64,000 bases of DNA from Mycobacterium sp. ST-F2 (GTDB lineage: Bacteria; Actinomycetota; Actinomycetes; Mycobacteriales; Mycobacteriaceae). Shown here in pieces: positions 35,031 through 42,787 of the stretch (position 1 is the first letter of the stretch; every line of letters starts with the position of its first letter). The stretch lies in NCBI RefSeq assembly GCF_001905655.1, contig NZ_JMHT01000003.1, forward strand, positions 62,001 to 126,000, read 5' to 3'. The position numbers and the translations under genes are program-made. The notes beneath the pieces are model-generated. The model did no database searches. It saw nothing but the letters and a program-made list of their open reading frames with translations, and was not told the origin of the DNA.

Positions 35031-37714
35031 GCACGCTGGAGATTCCAGACCTCGCCACTCCCGTCCGCCTGGACTGTGATGTTCTGGTCATCGGTGGCGG
35101 TACCGCCGGCACCATGGCGGCCCTCACCGCGGCCGAGAACGGCGCGCAGGTGCTGCTGCTCGAGAAGGCCCACGTGCGGCACTCCGGCGCCCTGGCCATG
35201 GGCATGGACGGCGTCAACAACGCCGTCGTCCCGGGCAAGGCGACTCCGGAGGACTACGTCGCCGAGATCACCCGCGCCAACGACGGAATCGTCAACCAGC
35301 GCACCATCTATCAGACCGCGACGCGCGGCTTCGCCATGGTGCAGCGGCTGGAGCGCTACGGCGTGAAGTTCGAGAAGGACGAGCACGGCGAGTACGCGGT
35401 GCGCCGCGTGCACCGATCCGGTTCCTACGTGCTGCCGATGCCCGAGGGCAAGGACGTCAAGAAGGCGCTGTACCGCGTGCTGCGGCAGCGGTCCATGCGC
35501 GAGAAGATCCAGATCGAGAACCGGCTGATGCCGGTGCGTGTCCTGACCGATAACGGGCGGGCCGTGGGAGCGGCCGCGTTCAACACGCGCACAGGCGAAT
35601 TCGTCACCGTCGGGGCCAAGGCCGTCATCCTGGCGACCGGAGCCAGCGGCCGGCTGGGTCTGCCCGCCTCGGGGTACCTCTACGGCACGTACGAGAACCC
35701 GTGCAACGCCGGCGACGGCTACTCCATGGCGTACCACGCGGGAGCGGAACTCTCGGGCATCGAGTGCTTCCAGGTGAACCCGCTGATCAAGGACTACAAC
35801 GGACCGGCCTGCGCCTACGTCGCCAATCCCTTTGGTGGATACCAGGTGAACGCGCTGGGGGAGCGGTTCGTCGACTCCGATTACTGGTCGGGCCAGATGA
35901 TGGCCGAGGTCAAGAGCGAGATCGAATCCGCTCGCGGCCCCATCTACCTCAAGGTCACCCATCTGCCGGACGAGACCATCACCGCGATGGAGAACATCCT
36001 GCACACCACCGAGCGGCCGACGCGGGGGACGTTCCACGCCAACCGCGGCCACGACTACCGGACGCACGACATCGAGATGCACATCTCCGAGATCGGTTTG
36101 TGCAGTGGGCATTCCGCCTCCGGGGTGTGGGTGGACGAGCACGCCCGCACCACCGTGCCCGGGCTGTACGCGGCCGGTGACATGGCGTGCGTCCCGCACA
36201 ACTACATGATCGGGGCATTCGTCTACGGCGACCTCGCCGGCGAGCACGCCGCGTCGACTCTCCCCGATGTCGAAGCGCCCGTGGACCTTCCGCAGGATCA
36301 GCTGGCCGAGGCACACGAACTGATCTACCGCCCGCTGCGGCATCCGGACGGGCCGCCGCAGCCGCAGGTCGAGTACAAGCTGCGTCGCTTCGTCAATGAT
36401 TATGTGGCGCCGCCGAAGACGGCCACCAAGCTCTCCATCGCGGTCCGCACGTTCGAGCGCATGGCCGAGGAGATCGAGCAGATGGGCGCCCGTACGCCGC
36501 ATGAGCTGATGCGAACGGTCGAGGTGTCGTTCATCCGGGACTGCGCAGAGATGGCGGCCCGCTCGTCGCTCACGCGGACCGAATCACGGTGGGGCCTGTA
36601 CCACGATCGTGCCGATATCCCCGAGCGCGACGATGAAGAGTGGCGTTACCACCTGAACCTGCGCAAGGGTGACGACGGTGAGATGGAGTTCCTGAAGCGG
36701 CCGGTGGCACCGTATTTCGTGCCGGTGCCCGACTTGGACCACCTGCCGTCCGACCACGCTGTGCAGCATGTGCACCAGCCGGACCTGGTCGGCGGCAGGG
36801 CGCCGGCGACCGCGGGATCGCGGCTGCGCCCGGCCGAACCGGCGACGCCGCCGTCCCCGCGGATCGCAGCTGTGGTGGCACTGGAGGAGCCGGTGCTGTC
36901 CGATCTGACCGAGTACCTTCAGGACGCTGACGCGGGAGTCCGCCGCGCTGCCGTCGCGGTGCTGGTGGAGAACCTGCCGGACGGCTACCAGCCGGACCTG
37001 GTCGCAGCCCTCGGCGACGAGGACGGCGCGGTACGGGCGACGGCCGCCGACGCGCTGCGGGAACTGGTCGAAGTGCTGCCCGACCCGACGGCCGTTGCCG
37101 CGTATCTGACCTCCGCCGACCCGGTGGCGCGGGCCGTGACGTTGTACGTGCTGAGTTCGCGCCGGGTCGGCGCGGCCGCGGATTACCGTGCGGCGGTGCC
37201 GGATTCAGATCACCGCGTGCGCATCGAGGCGGTGCGGGCCCTGGTCTCCGTCGACGATGTGGACGGGGTCGCCGCGGCCGCGACCGACGACAACCGCGAG
37301 GTGCGGATCGCTGCGGCCAACGGGTTGGCCACGTTGCGGTCGGGTGCGGACACCGTGCGGCAGCTGCTGGCCGATCGTGACCCGTTGGTGCGGGCGGCGG
37401 CCCTGGCGGCGCTGGCCGCCGTCGGCTGCGGTGAGCAGGATGTGCCGGAAGTGCAACGCGCCCTTCGGGAATCGGCGTGGCAGCTGCGGCAGGGTGCGGT
37501 GCGCGCGCTGTCCGGCGCGGCGGCGGCGGTCGCCGTCGAACCGCTGTCGCAGGCACTGCACGACCCGCACCTGGACGTCCGCAAGGCCGCGGTGCTGAGC
37601 CTGACCCGCTGGGCCGATTCCGAGGAGGCCGCCCGGGCTGCCCTCGGTATCGCGCTGGAGGACGGCGACGCCGACGTGCGGGCCTATGCGCGGCACGCGC
37701 TGGCGAGCTCCTGA
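35027..37714 (+). CDS. AprA-like FAD-dependent oxidoreductase with C-terminal HEAT repeats
   Basis: An 895-residue protein. Residues about 15-590 are a fumarate reductase/succinate dehydrogenase-type flavoprotein: GGGTAG (23-28) for FAD, GAKAVILATGASG, and TTVPGLYAAGD near the end of the FAD domain, with GLCSGHSASGVWV just before it. The overall set resembles the alpha subunit of APS reductase (AprA) more than SdhA. From about residue 605 to the end there are HEAT-like repeats (repeated D-x-x-x-x-VR-x-A-A units, e.g. DADAGVRRAAV, DHRVRIEAV, DPLVRAAAL, DLDVRKAAV), a protein-docking scaffold. The substrate is unknown; electrons may pass to or from the ferredoxin encoded by the operon's second gene. 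It starts on an ATGA overlap with the ATPase gene. It overlaps the convergent amidase gene by 31 bp. Confidence 0.86.
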   Translation: MSTLEIPDLATPVRLDCDVLVIGGGTAGTMAALTAAENGAQVLLLEKAHVRHSGALAMGMDGVNNAVVPGKATPEDYVAEITRANDGIVNQRTIYQTATRGFAMVQRLERYGVKFEKDEHGEYAVRRVHRSGSYVLPMPEGKDVKKALYRVLRQRSMREKIQIENRLMPVRVLTDNGRAVGAAAFNTRTGEFVTVGAKAVILATGASGRLGLPASGYLYGTYENPCNAGDGYSMAYHAGAELSGIECFQVNPLIKDYNGPACAYVANPFGGYQVNALGERFVDSDYWSGQMMAEVKSEIESARGPIYLKVTHLPDETITAMENILHTTERPTRGTFHANRGHDYRTHDIEMHISEIGLCSGHSASGVWVDEHARTTVPGLYAAGDMACVPHNYMIGAFVYGDLAGEHAASTLPDVEAPVDLPQDQLAEAHELIYRPLRHPDGPPQPQVEYKLRRFVNDYVAPPKTATKLSIAVRTFERMAEEIEQMGARTPHELMRTVEVSFIRDCAEMAARSSLTRTESRWGLYHDRADIPERDDEEWRYHLNLRKGDDGEMEFLKRPVAPYFVPVPDLDHLPSDHAVQHVHQPDLVGGRAPATAGSRLRPAEPATPPSPRIAAVVALEEPVLSDLTEYLQDADAGVRRAAVAVLVENLPDGYQPDLVAALGDEDGAVRATAADALRELVEVLPDPTAVAAYLTSADPVARAVTLYVLSSRRVGAAADYRAAVPDSDHRVRIEAVRALVSVDDVDGVAAAATDDNREVRIAAANGLATLRSGADTVRQLLADRDPLVRAAALAALAAVGCGEQDVPEVQRALRESAWQLRQGAVRALSGAAAAVAVEPLSQALHDPHLDVRKAAVLSLTRWADSEEAARAALGIALEDGDADVRAYARHALASS

Positions 37715-39096
37715 ATCCGGGCGAACGGCCGCTCGGCCTCCAGCAGGAAAGCCAGTTCCAGGAGCGTGCGCTCGTCGCCGTAGGCGGCCGACAGTTGGAC
37801 GCCGACCGGTAGGCCGTCGGGGGACTGGTGCAGCGGGAGGGAGATCGCCGGCGTACCCGCGATGTTGTTGAGCGGGGTGTACGCGACATACCGGCGGAGG
37901 CGGTCGATGAGCTCGGGGAAGTCGACCGTCGGCGCGATGTAACCGAGGCGGGGCGTGGTGTGCGACAGCACCGGCGACAGCACGACTTCGTGCCGGGCGA
38001 ACATCCGCGCGTACTGGCCGGCGATGCCGCGTAGGCGCAGCAGTGCTCCCGGCGTGCGGTGCAGGTTCCGGCGGTGATGCGCGCGCAGCCCCAGGCTCAG
38101 GCCGTCGGCCTTGGCGGCGTCGAAGGACCGGTCCAGGATCAACCGTCCGGTACCGACGGCGAGATCGGCCAGCAGCGCCCAGTATTGGACGAAGTCGTCG
38201 GCGAACTGGGCGGTGACCGGCAGCGTGATCGGTTCGACGACGTGGCCGGCGGCCTCCAACACTGCCGCGGTGTCTTCGACGGCGGCCCGGGTGGCGTCGT
38301 CGACCGACTCGCCTGTGACGCTGTCGAACAGCACGCCGACCCGCAGGGTCCGCTGCGCCGGACCGCTCACCCGGCCGATGGGCGCGAGTTTCGGGTTGCG
38401 CCAATGGTTCTCGCAGGCGGCGACGTACGCTGCGGTGTCGCGGACACTGCGGGTCAGGACACCTTCGGAGATCATGTTGATCGGCAGGTGGCTGACCTGC
38501 TCGCCATCACGGTGCCGGCCCCGGCTCGGCTTGAGCCCGACGAGGCCCGCGCAGGCGGCGGGGATCCGGATGGAGCCGCCGCCGTCATTGGCGTGCGCGA
38601 TGGGTACGACGCCCGCGGCAACCAGGGCCGCGGATCCACCCGACGACGCGCCGACCGAGTATCCGGGGTGCCACGGGTTTCGGACCGGTTCCCCGGTCAT
38701 GTATTCGGTGGTGGCGTTGAAACCGAATTCGGGCATCCGCGTCTTGCCCATCAGCGTCAGACCGGTGCTGAGGAGCTGTGTCGTGTAGGCACCGTCCTTC
38801 TTCGCGGGCCGGGCCGTGAACGCCTCCGAGCCGTGCGTGGTCGGCAGGCCGGAGACGTCGGTGTTGTCCTTGATGAATGTCGGGACGCCGAAGAATTCGG
38901 CGTTCGGATCGGCACTGTGGCGCGGCGCTGTTTCGCAGGCCACCGCACGCAGTCCGGGGTCGACCAGGCGGGCGCGGGCCGTCGCCGCCGCGGCCAGTTC
39001 GTCGGGGCTGACCTGCATGTCGCGGACCAGCTGGGCGAGGGCGACGGCGTCGTGGTCGCCGAGCGCGTCATCGCCGAAAGCATGGATCGTTGTCAT
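37684..39096 (-). CDS. Amidase-signature family amidase
   Basis: A 470-residue amidase with the Ser-cisSer-Lys triad: K76 (FIKDNTD), S151 in GASSGGSAA and nucleophile S175 in GGGSIRIP. Such enzymes hydrolyse amides to acids and ammonia; the substrate is not evident. An alternative GTG start at 39108 would overlap the upstream stop (GTGA) and add four residues (MRPP). The ATG at 39096 begins the natural-looking MTTIHAFG. It is the last gene of a three-gene minus-strand operon and its 3' end overlaps the flavoprotein gene. Confidence 0.88.
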   Translation of the reverse strand: MTTIHAFGDDALGDHDAVALAQLVRDMQVSPDELAAAATARARLVDPGLRAVACETAPRHSADPNAEFFGVPTFIKDNTDVSGLPTTHGSEAFTARPAKKDGAYTTQLLSTGLTLMGKTRMPEFGFNATTEYMTGEPVRNPWHPGYSVGASSGGSAALVAAGVVPIAHANDGGGSIRIPAACAGLVGLKPSRGRHRDGEQVSHLPINMISEGVLTRSVRDTAAYVAACENHWRNPKLAPIGRVSGPAQRTLRVGVLFDSVTGESVDDATRAAVEDTAAVLEAAGHVVEPITLPVTAQFADDFVQYWALLADLAVGTGRLILDRSFDAAKADGLSLGLRAHHRRNLHRTPGALLRLRGIAGQYARMFARHEVVLSPVLSHTTPRLGYIAPTVDFPELIDRLRRYVAYTPLNNIAGTPAISLPLHQSPDGLPVGVQLSAAYGDERTLLELAFLLEAERPFARIQELASACRA

Positions 39097-39104
39097 GGGT
39101 GGTC

Positions 39105-40403
39105 TCACTCTCCGAGCACTTGTTGCAGGTAGTCGTTGGCGAAAGTCCTTGAAGGATCGAGCTTTTCGCGGACCGCGAGGAAGTCGTCGAAGCGCGGGTA
39201 GCTGCCGCGCAGGTCTGCGGCGGTGCGGCCGTGCATCTTGCCCCAGTGTGGACGTCCGTCGTAGCGGCGCATGATCTGCTCGACCGCGGCGAAGTACTCC
39301 GTCGGATCGTCGCGTACGTACCGGTGCACCGCGATGTACGCGGTATCGCGGCCGTATGCGGTCGACAACCAGTTCTCGTCAGCGGCGGCCGCGCGGACCT
39401 CGATGGGAAACCCGATGCGCCAACCGCGTTCGTCGATCATGGCGCGCACCTCATCGAACGCGGCGCCGACCGACTCGTAGGGGACGGCATATTCCATCTC
39501 CCGGAACCGCACCCGCCGCGGCGAGGTGAACACCCGGTCGGAGCGCTGGGTGTGTGCCCGGTCGGAGAGGAGTCCGGTGACGGCGCGATTGAGGACCGGA
39601 ACGGTGGCAGGCAACGCGCTGCCCACCGCGCAGATCGCGCCGAGCACACCGTTCTCCACCAACTCCTCTTCGATCCACTGCGAGACCCGGCCGGCGGATT
39701 GCGGCGCGGTGTAGGCAGGCAGCCGGATGTTGGCCTTGGTGAACGCGACGTCGGTGTGCGGGAACCAGAAGAATTCGAAATGGTCTGTCTGCGTACAGCG
39801 TTCGTCGAAGTTGGCGACCACCTCGTCGACAGGCTCGACGCGTTCCTCGGCATGGATCGCGAAGCTGGGGACGCACTGCAGTGTCGCCTCGACGATGATC
39901 CCCAGTGCGCCCAGGCCGACGCGCGCCGCCGGGAGCAGATCGGAAAACTCGTCGATGTGGACCAGCTCACCGGCGTCGGAGACCAGCGTCAGGCCGACGA
40001 CCTGGGTGGCCAGGCCGCCGAACGTCACACCGGTGCCGTGGGTGCCGGTCGAGATCGCGCCGGCGATGGTCTGCCGGTCGATGTCGCCCATGTTCTCGAG
40101 CGCGAGGCCGTGCCCCGCGAGCAGTCGGGTCAGCTGCCACAGCGGGGTGCCGCCGGCGACGGTGACGCGCTTGCGGTCCCGGTCGACGTCGATCAGGCCG
40201 GCCAGGGCACCCAGGTCCATCTGGATGTCGGGTGCGACGGCGATGCCGGTGAAGCTGTGCCCGGAACCGACCACCTTCACGCGGCGGCCGGACGCGGCCG
40301 CGCGGGCGATCACCGCACACACGTCCGCAACGGTGCTGGGCCGCAACACCTCTGCCGGTTGCGCGGACGCGCAGCGACCCCAGTTGGTCCAGTGGTTGGT
40401 CAT
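39105..40403 (-). CDS. FAD-linked sugar-1,4-lactone oxidase/dehydrogenase (Rv1771-like)
   Basis: A 432-residue VAO-family flavoenzyme. The FAD-binding domain has GSGHSFTG (H49, the position of covalent flavin attachment in many family members) and the D-arabinono-1,4-lactone oxidase C-terminal domain has the HWGKMH motif (from H386). Family members oxidise aldono-lactones; M. tuberculosis Rv1771 is described as an L-gulono-1,4-lactone dehydrogenase. The ATG at 40403 overlaps the stop of the PLP protein gene (ATGA). The same pairing with a PLP protein occurs at Rv1769/Rv1771. Confidence 0.87.
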   Translation of the reverse strand: MTNHWTNWGRCASAQPAEVLRPSTVADVCAVIARAAASGRRVKVVGSGHSFTGIAVAPDIQMDLGALAGLIDVDRDRKRVTVAGGTPLWQLTRLLAGHGLALENMGDIDRQTIAGAISTGTHGTGVTFGGLATQVVGLTLVSDAGELVHIDEFSDLLPAARVGLGALGIIVEATLQCVPSFAIHAEERVEPVDEVVANFDERCTQTDHFEFFWFPHTDVAFTKANIRLPAYTAPQSAGRVSQWIEEELVENGVLGAICAVGSALPATVPVLNRAVTGLLSDRAHTQRSDRVFTSPRRVRFREMEYAVPYESVGAAFDEVRAMIDERGWRIGFPIEVRAAAADENWLSTAYGRDTAYIAVHRYVRDDPTEYFAAVEQIMRRYDGRPHWGKMHGRTAADLRGSYPRFDDFLAVREKLDPSRTFANDYLQQVLGE

Positions 40404-41668
40404 AGGAACGTCTTTCCTTCGCCTCGGTAGGTGGGTGCGGCACCCACGGCTTTTCCGTCTCGGACCAACACGAACCGGTCGACGTGCTCGCTGAGCTCGC
40501 CGGCCTTGCAGTGCCGGAACCACACGCGGTCGCCGATATTCAGTGCGGCAGCGGCCTTTCCGGCGAGCGGAGTTTGTACCTCCCCGGCCATCTCCGCCGG
40601 CAGCAGGCTCAGCCCGTGCGGCCAGACCGGCAGCGGCACCCGATCTCTGGCCGGCGGTCCGGAGGCGATCCAGCCGCCGCCGAGTACCGTCGCGATGTGC
40701 GGGGTGGGCTTGCGCACCACCGACAGCGCGAACGCGGCCGCCGGCGCGGGCGTGAAACCGCGGTAGGTGTCGAACAGGTGCGGGCCGAAAAGGCCACTGC
40801 CGGCCGCGATTTCGGTGACCGACGGATCCGATGCGGTGTACTCGATGGAACCGGTCCCGCCGCCGTTGACGAATTCGAGGTCCGCGACCTGCCGGACCGC
40901 GGCCACCGCGAGACCGCGCCGTTCGAGCAATTCGTCCTTGGACCGGCGCTGCATCCAGCGGATCAGCTGCGACCGCGCGGCCTGGCCCCGGACATCGTCC
41001 CCGACGCCGGCGATCTGCGCCTCGTAGGACATCAGGCCCACCAGCGCGAAACCACGGCGGGCGATGACGGCCCCGGCCAGGACGCGGGCCTGCATCGCGG
41101 TGTGCACGGGGGAGCGGCGCACCCCGAGATGCCCGAGCACGGGTGCCTGCCATGACGCGTCGAGGTCCAGACAGACCCGCAGCGTCGGCCGTGTCGTCGG
41201 CGCGGCGACGTCGTCGACCAGGTCGAGTTGGGCGACGTCGTCCACCATGAGCGTGACGCGCGCTGCCAGCTCCGGCGACGACGCCAGGCGGGCGATGGCG
41301 GCACGGTCGGCGGTGGGGTAGCCGACGACGACGTCGGTATGCGGTGGGTGCCCGTCGTCGCCCTCCGCCAGCCACAGCGCTTCGGGCAACGTGAAGGCCA
41401 GCACGCCCGCATAGCCCTCGAGAGCGGTGACGGCGTCCAGTAGGGCGCGCGACCGAACGGATTTGGACGCCACCCGGATCGGCGTTCCGGCGGCGCGGCG
41501 GCGCAGGTCGTGAATGTTGTGGTGCAGCGCGTCGACGTCGATCGCGGCCAGCGGAGTTTCCAGATGGGCGGTCGCGTCGGTCAATGCCGGCCAATACATG
41601 TCCGGACGCGCCCACGACCCCTCGACGGCGAGTGCCTCCGACAGATCGACCGGCATTGACGACACCAT
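40400..41668 (-). CDS. Alanine racemase-fold PLP protein (amino-acid deaminase/aldolase type, Rv1769-like)
   Basis: A 422-residue protein with the alanine-racemase N-terminal fold: the PLP lysine is K69 in RVASKSVRS, and the substrate and phosphate loops are seen around VNGGGTGSIEYTASD. The C-terminal D-threonine-aldolase-like metal domain includes WPHGLSLLPAEMAGEVQTPL and IGDRVWFRHCKAGELSEH. It may deaminate or cleave hydroxy-amino acids. The start is uncertain: ATG 41668 is given, ATG 41656 and an upstream GTG are possible, and none has a good Shine-Dalgarno. It is divergent from the AraC regulator and first of three coupled genes. Confidence 0.78.
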   Translation of the reverse strand: MVSSMPVDLSEALAVEGSWARPDMYWPALTDATAHLETPLAAIDVDALHHNIHDLRRRAAGTPIRVASKSVRSRALLDAVTALEGYAGVLAFTLPEALWLAEGDDGHPPHTDVVVGYPTADRAAIARLASSPELAARVTLMVDDVAQLDLVDDVAAPTTRPTLRVCLDLDASWQAPVLGHLGVRRSPVHTAMQARVLAGAVIARRGFALVGLMSYEAQIAGVGDDVRGQAARSQLIRWMQRRSKDELLERRGLAVAAVRQVADLEFVNGGGTGSIEYTASDPSVTEIAAGSGLFGPHLFDTYRGFTPAPAAAFALSVVRKPTPHIATVLGGGWIASGPPARDRVPLPVWPHGLSLLPAEMAGEVQTPLAGKAAAALNIGDRVWFRHCKAGELSEHVDRFVLVRDGKAVGAAPTYRGEGKTFL

Positions 41669-41758
41669 GGACGGGGAGCTAACCGCATGTCGCTGGGTGC
41701 GCACGAGGGCATCGGTGACCACAATGGGGGGAAAACCGGACACTGATGAGGAGGCAGG

Positions 41759-42778
41759 GTGCAGAGTCCCGACCGGGCAAGCACGGCGTTGATCCCGACG
41801 TCGGTGCTCGTCAACGTGGTCGAGGTCGCCGACCGCGCGGGCCTGCCCACCGACCGGTGGCTGGCGGGAGCCGGGCTGTCCGCCGAGACGCTCAATTCCC
41901 CCGATACACGGGTCTCGTTCCGGCAGGCCGCACACGTCCTGCGTCATGCGGTACGGGCCATGCCCCGGGGCCTCGGCATCGACGTGGGGGCGCGGGACAT
42001 GTTCGTCTCGTTCGGCGTGCTGGGCCTGGCCATCCGCTCCGCGGAAAACCTCGGCGCGGCAATGCAAGTCGGCCTCGAACTGCATCAGAGCGCCGGTAGC
42101 CTGATGGATGTCGGCGCCGAGCTGATCGGTGACACGTTCGCGCTGCGGGCCTACGAGCGCCACCCCGAACCCGAGTTGCTGCCGTTCCTCTGTGAGGAGC
42201 TGTTCTGCAGCGTCCTGGTCACCGTCCGGACCGTGCTCGAGATGCCACAACAGACACCCGAGTTCGTCCAGGTCAGTTATCCGGCACCCGCCTATGCGCA
42301 GCGGTACCGCGAATTCTTCGGCTGCCCGGTGCTGTTCAATGCCGATGGCAACCGGCTGGCGTTCCCGGACCCGCTGTGGTCGCAGCGGCTACCCCGCGCC
42401 GATCCCGCCACGCACGCCGTCGCGGTCGCGGCCTGCCGCGACATGCTGGCGCAGGACGATCAGTCCACCGATGTGGTGCGGACCGTCGAGACGATGCTGC
42501 GCGACAGCGTTCGGGATCCGCTGTCCATGGCTCAGATCGCCAAGCGGCTCAACATGACCGAACGCACGCTGCGGCGGCGCCTGCGCGCCGGCGGACAGCA
42601 GTTCACGACGTTGCGCGACAAGGTGCGCAGCGAGCGGGCGCGGTACCTGGTGCGCGAGACGACCATGCCCATTCATGCCATCGCCACGGAGGTCGGGTTC
42701 ACCGACCCGCGGGAATTCCGCCGGGCATACATCAAGTGGACCGGTCATCCGCCCACGCATGACCGCGCCGGCTCCTAG
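41759..42778 (+). CDS. AraC-family transcriptional regulator (OruR-like)
   Basis: A 339-residue regulator with an N-terminal arabinose-binding-like domain (about 20-210) and a C-terminal double helix-turn-helix (SMAQIAKRLNMTERTLRRRL, then IHAIATEVGFTDPREFRRAYIKWTG). The GTG at 41759 has AGGAGG 5 nt upstream. It is divergent from the PLP-lactone oxidase-amidase operon and 9 bp ahead of the sulfatase, so it may activate either. The effector is unknown. Confidence 0.87.
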   Translation: MQSPDRASTALIPTSVLVNVVEVADRAGLPTDRWLAGAGLSAETLNSPDTRVSFRQAAHVLRHAVRAMPRGLGIDVGARDMFVSFGVLGLAIRSAENLGAAMQVGLELHQSAGSLMDVGAELIGDTFALRAYERHPEPELLPFLCEELFCSVLVTVRTVLEMPQQTPEFVQVSYPAPAYAQRYREFFGCPVLFNADGNRLAFPDPLWSQRLPRADPATHAVAVAACRDMLAQDDQSTDVVRTVETMLRDSVRDPLSMAQIAKRLNMTERTLRRRLRAGGQQFTTLRDKVRSERARYLVRETTMPIHAIATEVGFTDPREFRRAYIKWTGHPPTHDRAGS

Positions 42779-42781
42779 GCT
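42776..42781 (+). promoter_or_regulatory. -10 hexamer TAGGCT, leaderless start of sulfatase gene
   Basis: TAGGCT overlaps the araC-type gene's TAG stop and ends 6 nt before the sulfatase ATG at 42788. Confidence 0.4.
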
Positions 42782-42787
42782 GAGCCC

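Noticed and set aside
31063..37714. True dissimilatory APS reductase (aprAB)
   Set aside because: The ferredoxin lacks the AprB tail, the flavoprotein has a HEAT extension, and no sat, qmo or dsr genes occur; only likeness is claimed.
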